34,319 bases of DNA from Eubacteriales Family XIII. Incertae Sedis bacterium. GTDB lineage: Bacteria > Bacillota > Clostridia > Peptostreptococcales > Anaerovoracaceae. Below, piece by piece: positions 17,692 to 25,499 of the stretch. Location: assembly GCA_031260885.1 (NCBI GenBank), contig JAISKP010000101.1, positions 1-34,319 on the forward strand, read 5' to 3'. The position numbers and the translations under genes are program-made. The stretch's first letter is position 1, and every line of letters starts with the position of its first letter. The notes under the pieces were generated by a model that was given only the letters and a program-made list of their open reading frames with translations, was not told where the DNA came from and ran no database searches.

Positions 17692-18474
17692 TCACAGTTT
17701 GTTGCTGTCGTAGGCTTTGCTGTACCGCTTAATGAGCATTTTTGCGATGGGCTTCGGCCAGTACCTTAAGAACATCTCGTAATCCTCATTGTAGCGCTGT
17801 CCGTTCGCGACCATGTTCGTCGTCTGGGATTCGGCATAGATGCGGTGTCCCATCAGCAGCTCTTTGATGTAGAGGAAGTCCCCTTTTTCCTGCGCAAGGC
17901 GGGAGATGGCTTCCCAATCATGGCTGTTGTTGTAATTCGTCACGAAGTCCAGCGCCGGGAAGCGCTTCTTGTTGTAGGTGGATCCGGGGCAGTTGACCGG
18001 ATAGCCGAAGGAAAAAACCCTGTTTCGCAGAAAACGACTTCCCTTTGCAACCGAAAACGGCACGCACATGAAGCGCTTGATGCGCAGGATATGGTTGCTT
18101 TCCGTGCGCACACCGTTTCGGAGCTCATAGTAGTTTGTGAATGCCACGATCGGGTTCTTGCTGCTTTCAAGGGCGGTCATCGTCTTTTCCGCAAATTCCG
18201 GCTCGTAATAATCATCCTGATGCGCGAGTGTCACGAAATCCGTCTCCGCCTGGGCATAGGCGAAGTTCCAATCGCGCGGCGAACTTCCGCCCGCCGGATT
18301 GACGCGAACCTCAAGACCGTATTTGTCGGCTACGCCGCGGATCGTATCGTTCGGCGTCGACGTGGAGATGAGTATTTTGCTCGGAATCGTCTGTGCGCAC
18401 AGCGTTGCAGCCGCCTCATCGAGGAAGGCGCTTTCTTTATATGCACAGATGACGAAGGTGTGATTCGTTGTCAT
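17692..18474 (-). CDS. glycosyltransferase family 2
   Basis: HTFVICAYKESAFLDEAAATLCAQTIPSKILISTSTPNDTI...DFVTLAHQDDYYEPEF: GT-A fold, acidic (HQDD) metal motif. Confidence 0.88.
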   Translation of the reverse strand: MTTNHTFVICAYKESAFLDEAAATLCAQTIPSKILISTSTPNDTIRGVADKYGLEVRVNPAGGSSPRDWNFAYAQAETDFVTLAHQDDYYEPEFAEKTMTALESSKNPIVAFTNYYELRNGVRTESNHILRIKRFMCVPFSVAKGSRFLRNRVFSFGYPVNCPGSTYNKKRFPALDFVTNYNNSHDWEAISRLAQEKGDFLYIKELLMGHRIYAESQTTNMVANGQRYNEDYEMFLRYWPKPIAKMLIKRYSKAYDSNKL

Positions 18475-18486
18475 GGATTGGATCCT

Positions 18487-19482
18487 TTACGATGCTTTGC
18501 AGTAGACAGCCGCGAAAAGCTTCATGAGTTTCAGCTTATGAATGCGCAGGAAGACGGCAATCGGAACCTTCACGCTCAGCGCTTCGCCTTTCAGTCCGTA
18601 AAGCAGGAAGCGGTTCTTTTTAAAGTCCGGGAAACGTTCCTGAATCCAGTCAAATAAGACATGGTAGGTCTCCAGATACTTTTCCTTCGTGCTGGTTCTG
18701 CCGGAATGGAGCAGGTAATACATGGGGATCTTGGCGAGGAAGTACTCCCGAAGCCGTTCCGTTTCAAAATGCAGACTGTACATTTTTTCCATCCAAGGGA
18801 TGATCGCAACATCGTCCCGAAATCCTTTGTGTGCACTGTTCGAAACGCTGGCTTCGTTGAAAAACCAGTTGTAGCCCTCGTAGGCGATGAAGCCGAATTT
18901 CTTCGTTAGACCCGCTTCGCTGACGGAAAAGACCACGTCCTCGCCGATGTTGTTATCGAAAAATTCGATGTGTTTTTCTTTTATAAAGGATGCGCGGTGG
19001 ATCTTGCCCCAGGCAAAGGTGTTGATATACTGAAAATATCCCTTGCCGATGATGCGCTTGCGCGATACGATCTTGCCTGTGGTATTCGGTCGTTTATGTC
19101 CGCCGATCACGACATCGCAGTCTCCGGCCTCGATCGCGTCATAGAACGTACGGATATAGTCTCTATCAAAATAGTCGTCCTGATCGATGAAGAGGATGTA
19201 CCTCCCGTTTGCAAGCGATAGACCCTTGTTGCGCGTTGCGGCCACGCCCATATTCGGATGCGAAATGACACGGATCGCGGCTTTCGGATTCCGGTCAGGA
19301 TCCGCGTATGCATTCATGATCTGTTTGGATTCATCGGTCGATCCGTCATCGAGCAGGAGGATCTCCACCGCGTCAAAACGGTCGAAGTCGTTTTGAAGGA
19401 TGCTGTCTATGCAGCGGTTCAGATATTCTGCGCCGTTGTATACGGGAACGATGATGCTGATTTCAGGGATGCCGTTTTTCAT
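18487..19482 (-). CDS. glycosyltransferase family 2
   Basis: ISIIVPVYNGAEYLNRCIDSILQNDF...ILLLDDGSTDESKQIM...GRYILFIDQDDYFDRDYI. Confidence 0.93.
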   Translation of the reverse strand: MKNGIPEISIIVPVYNGAEYLNRCIDSILQNDFDRFDAVEILLLDDGSTDESKQIMNAYADPDRNPKAAIRVISHPNMGVAATRNKGLSLANGRYILFIDQDDYFDRDYIRTFYDAIEAGDCDVVIGGHKRPNTTGKIVSRKRIIGKGYFQYINTFAWGKIHRASFIKEKHIEFFDNNIGEDVVFSVSEAGLTKKFGFIAYEGYNWFFNEASVSNSAHKGFRDDVAIIPWMEKMYSLHFETERLREYFLAKIPMYYLLHSGRTSTKEKYLETYHVLFDWIQERFPDFKKNRFLLYGLKGEALSVKVPIAVFLRIHKLKLMKLFAAVYCKAS

Positions 19483-19501
19483 TTTACCGATGGATCGTTT
19501 T

Positions 19502-20428
19502 TCATCTGTACAGCTTTGTAAGCATGTTCAGCTTCACTTCAAAGTCCTGTCGCGTCTTTTTGCTCAGCGAGTTTAAGATCAGACCGCAGGTCAGGGAGAG
19601 CATGGACGCGATGGCGATGAAACCCGTTGCGATCAGCGTGAGGATGTGGGGCACGAACAGCGTCTGGATATAGGTGACGAGAATCGGAATGAAGAGTCCG
19701 AGGGTGATGAGCGCCAGCACGAGCGCGATGCCGCCGAAAAAGGTGAGCGGCTTGTAATCCTTGAACAGGACGCCGATCGTCTTCAGAACCTTAAAACCAT
19801 CCGAGAAGGTATTGAGCTTCGATACGCTGCCTTCCGGGCGGTCGCGGTAGCCGACGGGAATCGTCGCCAGATGCATGTTTTTGTCGAGCGCATGGATGGT
19901 CATCTCGGTTTCGATCTCAAAGCCCATCGACAGCACGGGAAAGGACTTGACGAAGAGGGTGCTGAATCCGCGGTATCCCGTCATGATGTCCGTCACATTG
20001 CCCTTGAAGAAGGTGTTGACGAGCTTGCGCACGAGGACGTTGCCCGAATTGTGGAACATGCGCTTGTTTTCTGTGAAATAGGTGGAGGACAGGCGGTCGC
20101 CGATGACCATGTCCGCACCTTCGTTCAGCACTTTATCTGCGATCTCCCGCGCGTGCTCCGCCGGGTAAGTATCGTCGCCGTCTATCATCAGATAGCATTC
20201 GGCGTCGATGTCGCGAAACATGGCGCGGATGACGTTGCCCTTCCCCTGCTTGCGTTCATAGCGCACGATGGCACCGGCCTCCTTTGCGATCACATCCGTT
20301 CCGTCTTTGGAATTGTTATCGTAGACGTAGATCGCTGCCTCCGGCAGGGCGGCGGCGAAATCTGAGACGACCTTTGCGATGGTCTGCGACTCGTTGTAGC
20401 AGGGTATCAGTACGGCAATACGATCCAT
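19502..20428 (-). CDS. DPM1/GtrB-like GT2 with C-terminal TM helices (lipid-phosphate glycosyltransferase type)
   Basis: RIAVLIPCYNESQTIAKVVSDF...VYDNNSKDGTDVIAKE...CYLMIDGDDTYPAEHA...two hydrophobic segments near C-terminus. Confidence 0.9.
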   Translation of the reverse strand: MDRIAVLIPCYNESQTIAKVVSDFAAALPEAAIYVYDNNSKDGTDVIAKEAGAIVRYERKQGKGNVIRAMFRDIDAECYLMIDGDDTYPAEHAREIADKVLNEGADMVIGDRLSSTYFTENKRMFHNSGNVLVRKLVNTFFKGNVTDIMTGYRGFSTLFVKSFPVLSMGFEIETEMTIHALDKNMHLATIPVGYRDRPEGSVSKLNTFSDGFKVLKTIGVLFKDYKPLTFFGGIALVLALITLGLFIPILVTYIQTLFVPHILTLIATGFIAIASMLSLTCGLILNSLSKKTRQDFEVKLNMLTKLYR

Positions 20429-20433
20429 TTGTG

Positions 20434-22380
20434 TTACCTCCTCTGGCTTTGCATTCTCTCGAGCTTTTCGCGCTGTCTCGCGCGCAGTATTTTTCGTTCT
20501 TCGAAATAGCCTTTTCTGTTTGGACCGAGCAAAAGGCGTTTGATGTCGTGCAAGACGTTGTAGAGCGGACCCGCCTTCTCTTTTAGCACTTCATTCATGC
20601 GGTGATAGGTCGCGATCGCACGCATAAACCGGATCCGCCGGGCGAGAATCCTAAGGTAATCGATGTAGGTGTAGAACAGATAGTGCATGCTCTTCAGGAT
20701 GGAATTTGAGCTGCGGACGTAATGGGACAGATTCGAATACTCGAGCTCGGCATAGTCGTCCGACATCACGTAAGCGGGATAGTATCCTGCACTCTGCGCC
20801 GCGTAGGGGTAGATCCGTTCGATCGAATGCAGGATCGTCCCGTCTGAATCGAGCGGCTCTTCCGGAAAGTCCTCGTATTGCCAGCCGTAATCGAAGAGCT
20901 CTTTCAGCGCATCGCCGCGAAACCAGAATGCACCGCCAAAGGGACAGATCGGCGAGATGAAATACGAAATGGGTGAACGCAGTCCCAACCGCTTGTGAAG
21001 CGCTTCCACATTGTTGAAATTGACCGTCCACTCGTTTCCCATGATGGAATAGAATATCCCATGGTTCGGGGGCGGTGCCGCCAGGATGCCGAGTCTTCTG
21101 TCCTTCTCGAAAGTTGCAATCACATTGTCCACATAGGTTTTGTTCGGTAGCAGGTTCTCGTTGATCTTATACGACCAGCTCCAAGCGATGTCGAGACCGC
21201 TCTGGTTGCTCTTCTTTTCCTTCCAGAAGCACAGGAGATCGTACTGCGCCGGTACGTCGGCCAGCGCTACGAGCAGGGCGCTTTCGCTGCGTCCGCGGTT
21301 TTCTGCGATGCGGATCTCCGTTTTGTTCGGCAGTTTTTCAAAGAGGGCACGGATGCCGTCCGCCTTTTCTTCTGTGTTTGTCGTGATGTAGATATCCGAA
21401 CTTTCCGGCATGCTCTCCGCATAGTGCAGGGCTTCCTCAAACATGTCCGGAAAGTACATATGCATCAGCAGCGCCGTCTTCATGCGTTCATGCGCATGGT
21501 CGGCACCCGCCAAATGTACACTGAGCGGCAGGATGCGGTTGAGCCCGAGCGCACGGACAAATTCATAGTGATAGAACACCCGGATCAGTTTTTCCCAGAT
21601 CAGATCGGTGTCGTAGTCCGTATGATCCCTTAGATAATTCAGCGCCTGCCTGGGCTGCTCCCCGGCGTTGATCTCGAGCGTATCCGTGACGAAGAGCTTG
21701 ACCTTCACAAACGGAAAACGACTGTAGAGCAACTTCATCGGATGCAGAATCGTCGGATTCGGATGTTCCGGATCGATCTCCGGATGTGCGTATACATCCC
21801 AAGAATATCCCATATCCGCGAATGTCTTCGTGAAGACGGATTCGTGCAGCCCGATGGCATCCGCCCATGAATCGATGATCGGCAGCCTGTCCCAGTAAGC
21901 CTTCAACTTCGGTTCTCTCAGAAGGCGGTTTCCGAGTACGAGAAAGTAGGTCTGTACGTGCGCAGGGAGGCATTTCCACGGATTTTTTTTTGTGAAGTCA
22001 TCGCGGAATTCGTCATGCTGCGTGGCGCCCCAAAAATCGAGCCCTCTGCCGGACATCTCATCAAACATCTCGGAGAACGGAAACACCGGACCGAAGACCG
22101 TGTCGTTTGCGAGGATGACTTCGTCATATTCCGCGGCGTGATCCCAACCGAGCTTTTCGAGCCCGAACTTATATGCCCAGGTGTCAAAGCCTTCGTTGTG
22201 CCGCGTATAGATTTCCTTCGTGTGCTTTTCAAATAAGGTGCGGGAATCATCCGTGATTTCACCGTTGCTGACGACGATCAGGCGGCTGATGTGCGCCGCC
22301 AGATTTGTAAGATAGTAGTCGATACATCTGTCTGCGATGCCTTTTTCGTCATAAAAAACAAAGATGGCAGCTCTATTCAT
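20434..22380 (-). CDS. rhamnan synthesis protein F family (RgpF-like)
   Basis: AIFVFYDEKGIADRCIDYYLTNLAAHISRLIVVSNG...EGFDTWAYKFGLEKLGWDHAAEYDEVILANDTVFGPVFPFSEMF...DFWGATQHDEF typical RgpF opening; good SD (GGAAAGG) upstream of ATG at 22380. Confidence 0.88.
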   Translation of the reverse strand: MNRAAIFVFYDEKGIADRCIDYYLTNLAAHISRLIVVSNGEITDDSRTLFEKHTKEIYTRHNEGFDTWAYKFGLEKLGWDHAAEYDEVILANDTVFGPVFPFSEMFDEMSGRGLDFWGATQHDEFRDDFTKKNPWKCLPAHVQTYFLVLGNRLLREPKLKAYWDRLPIIDSWADAIGLHESVFTKTFADMGYSWDVYAHPEIDPEHPNPTILHPMKLLYSRFPFVKVKLFVTDTLEINAGEQPRQALNYLRDHTDYDTDLIWEKLIRVFYHYEFVRALGLNRILPLSVHLAGADHAHERMKTALLMHMYFPDMFEEALHYAESMPESSDIYITTNTEEKADGIRALFEKLPNKTEIRIAENRGRSESALLVALADVPAQYDLLCFWKEKKSNQSGLDIAWSWSYKINENLLPNKTYVDNVIATFEKDRRLGILAAPPPNHGIFYSIMGNEWTVNFNNVEALHKRLGLRSPISYFISPICPFGGAFWFRGDALKELFDYGWQYEDFPEEPLDSDGTILHSIERIYPYAAQSAGYYPAYVMSDDYAELEYSNLSHYVRSSNSILKSMHYLFYTYIDYLRILARRIRFMRAIATYHRMNEVLKEKAGPLYNVLHDIKRLLLGPNRKGYFEERKILRARQREKLERMQSQRR

Positions 22381-22414
22381 AAATGGTGCCTTTCCAAACG
22401 TTATTTCTTCGAAA

Positions 22415-22443
22415 AGTATACCATGGAGACCGTTTCAGCACAA
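22415..22443 (-). promoter_or_regulatory. candidate sigma70-type promoter for the rgpF-like minus-strand operon
   Basis: Minus strand TTGTGC - 17 bp - TATACT with TGG before the -10. Confidence 0.45.
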
Positions 22444-22472
22444 TTGCAAGTTCGCGTCATGTATGCGATAAT
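22444..22472 (+). promoter_or_regulatory. candidate sigma70-type promoter for the SMR pair
   Basis: TTGCAA (22444-22449) - 17 bp - GATAAT (22467-22472), only 9 bases before ATG 22482. Confidence 0.45.
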
Positions 22473-22481
22473 CATTTAGTC

Positions 22482-22850
22482 ATGAACGAAAAACTTTCAG
22501 ATTTAAATAAGCCGGATAAGACCTATAAATACAGCGGCATCGGCGTGGCGCTCATGGTTGTGTCTTCGCTCTGCGCCTGCATCGGTCAGATGTTTTGGAA
22601 ATTGTCCGCGACCGGAACACTTCTTGAACTGATTCTCGGACTGTTCCTGTACGGCGTCGGCGCGGTCGTGATGCTCGTCGCTTACAAATTCGGAAAACTC
22701 TCCGTATTGCAGCCGATCATGTCGCTGAACTACGTGTTTGCGATCGTGATCGGGATCCTTGTTTTCAGTGAAACGATGTCCGCATTGAAGGTCGGCGGGA
22801 TCGCCGCGGTGATCCTCGGCGTCATTTTGATCGGTGGCGAAAATGAATAG
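22482..22850 (+). CDS. small EamA/SMR-like membrane protein (ArnE-like flippase subunit candidate)
   Basis: ATG at 22482 (MNEKLSDLNKPDKTYKYSGIGVALMVVSSLCACIGQMFWKLSATGT...IMSLNYVFAIVIGILVFSETMSALKVGGIAAVILGVILIG): 4-TM half-size EamA pattern. Confidence 0.82.
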   Translation: MNEKLSDLNKPDKTYKYSGIGVALMVVSSLCACIGQMFWKLSATGTLLELILGLFLYGVGAVVMLVAYKFGKLSVLQPIMSLNYVFAIVIGILVFSETMSALKVGGIAAVILGVILIGGENE

Positions 22851-23181
22851 CGCTGCGCTCATTACAATGCTTTTATCTATGACAGTTATGGGCTCTGTCG
22901 CCGCGTTGTTTTTTAAGCGCGCCTCATCCTTTAAGTCCCTAAAGGCACTGATCACAAACATCAATCTGTATGTCGGCGTCTTCTTGTATCTCATCTGCGC
23001 CGCGCTGAATATCATCGTGCTGCGCTATCTGGATTATTCCGTCGTGCTGCCGATCACATCGCTCACCTACATCTGGACGCTGATCATCGCGGCGATCTTT
23101 TTGAAAGAAAAGGCGACAAAGCGCAAGGTGTCCGGTCTCTGTCTGATCATCGTGGGCGCGGTGCTGATCGCCTTCGCGTAA
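22843..23181 (+). CDS. small EamA/SMR-like membrane protein (ArnF-like partner)
   Basis: Overlaps previous gene stop (gtggcgaaaATGAATAG); LITMLLSMTVMGSVAALFFKRASSF...LPITSLTYIWTLIIAAIFLKEKATKRKVSGLCLIIVGAVLIAFA; alternative GTG start at 22834. Confidence 0.82.
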   Translation: MNSAALITMLLSMTVMGSVAALFFKRASSFKSLKALITNINLYVGVFLYLICAALNIIVLRYLDYSVVLPITSLTYIWTLIIAAIFLKEKATKRKVSGLCLIIVGAVLIAFA

Positions 23182-23219
23182 TTTACCGTTCAAATTTACC
23201 ATTCAAATTTACTATTCAA
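23181..23219. repeat. 13-bp tandem repeat, 3 copies
   Basis: ATTTACCGTTCAA / ATTTACCATTCAA / ATTTACTATTCAA, starting at the last base of the preceding stop codon. Confidence 0.9.
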
Positions 23220-23229
23220 ATATGATAAT

Positions 23230-23455
23230 GAGAATAGTTCCCGAACGAAATGCGTTCTCGGCAGATAGAGGGGCTGTTTTACGCCGAAAAGTCGTTTCGT
23301 TCGGGATTTCACCGTCAAATTGAGAATAGTTCCCGAACGAGATGCATTCTCGACAGATAGAGGAGCTGTTTTACGCCGAAAAGTCGTTTCGTTCGGTTTT
23401 TTTATCTAAAAGCAGGACTCATTCTCGAACGAGATGCGTTCTCGGCAAGGCGGGT
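23230..23455 (+). repeat. hairpin-repeat array A (about 92-bp unit spacing, 2 full units + partial)
   Basis: CCCGAACGAAATGCGTTCTCGGC...GCCGAAAAGTCGTTTCGTTCGGG (23240-23305), second unit from 23332, third left arm from about 23424; units separated by two alternating spacers. Confidence 0.9.
23332..23403 (+). terminator. possible intrinsic terminator formed by the second hairpin unit + T7
   Basis: CCGAACGAGATGCATTCTCGAC-loop-GCCGAAAAGTCGTTTCGTTCGG followed by TTTTTTT at 23397-23403, downstream of the plus-strand SMR pair. Confidence 0.45.
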
Positions 23456-23494
23456 TTGTTTTGTATTCAAATGTTCATGTGTGTATCCGATTTG

Positions 23495-24391
23495 CTACCG
23501 CTGACACCAATCTGCAAACGGGTGATAGGTATATGCGCCGATCGCATTTTCCAGTTTCCCCGCATCAAAGACCGTATCTCCGGATTCGATCTTGAGCGCC
23601 GTTTCCGGCCAAGACACAAACCGGACCTGTACGCCGTACCGACGCGCAATCAAATCGGCCATTTCCAACAGACTGTAATCCTCGCCGCCGATGTTGAACA
23701 CATCGTTCTCGCACGCTGCGGACAGAGAAGCCTTGATTAATATTTCACAAAGATCGCCCATATCGGTAAGCGTGCGCCGGATCTTTCCGTCACCGTACAG
23801 TGTAATGTCTTCGGCATTCGTCGCTTTTTTCAACATGAATTCTGCGGTTCCGTAGGACGACGCGCCGGCAATCAAGGTTCCGTACGGAATGCAGATCCGG
23901 AAAATGCAGTATGAAATCCCATACACGCGATGGTACATTTCCAGATACTGTTCGCATGCAAATTTATTGATTGCATAGACCGTCTTAAATTCTTTCTCCG
24001 CATCCTCCCTCAGTGCCCCAGGTCTTCCTTTATAGACAAGCCGCGTAGAAGGAAAGATAATTTTTGCCCGTGAATTGTGTTTCCGGTAAGCACGCAGCAC
24101 CCAGAGCAACGCACGTTCATTGATGTCGATGAACAAATCGAATTCATCAAACCCGTTTTCGCTTCCGGTCTTTCCCACAAACATGAAGAGCAGATCACAG
24201 TCGAAATCGATCAGGTCCGTCGACGCTTCGCTGAAGAGATCCACGCTCGTATAGTTCGCAAGCCCATCAGCCTGTGTTTCTGCTTTATCGTAGAGCGCAA
24301 TTTCATAGCTTTCAGGATCGCGCATCAACACATGGATCAGATTTCGTGCAATATAGCTGTTTGCGCCGATTATAGATATTTTCTTCTTCAT
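23495..24391 (-). CDS. NAD-dependent epimerase/dehydratase (SDR), candidate NDP-sugar 4-ketoreductase
   Basis: MKKKISIIGANSYIARNLIHVL (Rossmann); IFPSTRLVYKGRPG...YAINKFACEQYLEMY (YxxxK); last gene of the dideoxysugar operon; start trimmed to ATG at 24391. Confidence 0.85.
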   Translation of the reverse strand: MKKKISIIGANSYIARNLIHVLMRDPESYEIALYDKAETQADGLANYTSVDLFSEASTDLIDFDCDLLFMFVGKTGSENGFDEFDLFIDINERALLWVLRAYRKHNSRAKIIFPSTRLVYKGRPGALREDAEKEFKTVYAINKFACEQYLEMYHRVYGISYCIFRICIPYGTLIAGASSYGTAEFMLKKATNAEDITLYGDGKIRRTLTDMGDLCEILIKASLSAACENDVFNIGGEDYSLLEMADLIARRYGVQVRFVSWPETALKIESGDTVFDAGKLENAIGAYTYHPFADWCQR

Positions 24392-25419
24392 TACGCTCCT
24401 TTTGCCAATTTTAGAAATCCATCCACCATTTCGGATTGCCGCAATAGAATCCCATAGTTCTCTTCTCTGACGTCCGGTTCGTGAATGCACTGCACAAATC
24501 GCTTCAGCGATTTTGCAAACGCATCATCCGACGGAAGTTCCCGCGTTTCCGTGGCATCGCCGTGCGTGATTTCGACGGTCGGCACAAAACCTGCCGGTGC
24601 CGTCAGAACGCGCCCGCTGCGAAGAGATCCCAAGCTCCCCCAGACTTCCAAATCGCACTTATAGCTGTTATCCATACCAAAAGCGATCTGCGCCGTGACG
24701 CCCCGATCATTCACTAGCGTCGCCGACCCGTAGACATCCACCTCGAACGCGTCCGTATGATTTGACTGCGCGCACAGGATCCGCGCGGTATCGCCGAGCA
24801 GCATTCCGGCATATTTGATCGTATAGCCGCCGCAATCAAACAGCGCGCCGCCGCCGAGCGCTTTATCATATCTGAAATCATTCCCGGCCCTCTTCGGAAA
24901 TCCGAAAGAGATTCGGTAGAGACGCACGTCACCGATCTCGCCGTCCGCAATCAAATCCTGAATTGCATTCAACTGATCGTGAAATGCAAACATGTAATTC
25001 TCATGAAGCGCGAGCGCCCCGGAAGCGGCCAGCTCCGTCAGCGCTTTTGTGTCCGATGCCGCCAACGTAGACGGTTTTTCGATCAAAACATGTTTCCCAT
25101 TTGACAACGCTTCCTTTGCCCACCGGAAATGCAACGCCGGCGGAAGCGGGATATACAAGGCGTCTATTTCGTTCGAAGCTGCAATCGCGCCGTACCCTTC
25201 GAAGAGCTTCCCGCCGTAAGTATCAATAAAAACTTGTGCCTTTCGATGCTCCTCTTCCAACGTCGCATTTACGATCGCCGGCGCAGGCGGATTCTGTCCG
25301 AACCGCTCCTCTGCGGTGCAGACCGCAAGCCCGGCAAATTCCAATTCTTCTATCTGCTGCAGTGCCGGCATAAAACGCCGCAGGGCTATTTCCGAAGGAC
25401 ATATTACACCGATTCTCAT
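24391..25419 (-). CDS. Gfo/Idh/MocA family oxidoreductase, candidate NDP-hexose 3-ketoreductase
   Basis: MRIGVICPSEIALRRFMPALQQIEELEFAGLAVC...IDALYIPLPPALHFRWAKEALSNGKHVLIEKPST...GGGALFDCGGYTIKYAGMLLG: EKP motif; AGGA upstream of ATG 25419; TAATG overlap with next gene. Confidence 0.92.
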   Translation of the reverse strand: MRIGVICPSEIALRRFMPALQQIEELEFAGLAVCTAEERFGQNPPAPAIVNATLEEEHRKAQVFIDTYGGKLFEGYGAIAASNEIDALYIPLPPALHFRWAKEALSNGKHVLIEKPSTLAASDTKALTELAASGALALHENYMFAFHDQLNAIQDLIADGEIGDVRLYRISFGFPKRAGNDFRYDKALGGGALFDCGGYTIKYAGMLLGDTARILCAQSNHTDAFEVDVYGSATLVNDRGVTAQIAFGMDNSYKCDLEVWGSLGSLRSGRVLTAPAGFVPTVEITHGDATETRELPSDDAFAKSLKRFVQCIHEPDVREENYGILLRQSEMVDGFLKLAKGA

Positions 25420-25499
25420 GATCCTATGTTCCCTTTCCATATCGTCCGGCTTTTCGCGCATCCTGCGATTCAGTCCCCGGGGCGGATCTCCGCAGGACG

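Noticed and set aside
17845-18657. 270-aa plus-strand ORF
   Set aside because: Antisense to two GT2 genes; composition typical of a shadow ORF.
19646-20365. 239-aa plus-strand ORF
   Set aside because: Antisense to the well-supported DPM/GtrB-like GT2; no recognisable domain.
23230-23455. Possible CRISPR array
   Set aside because: Repeats are long palindromic units with two recurring spacers, not unique spacers of uniform length, and no cas genes are present.
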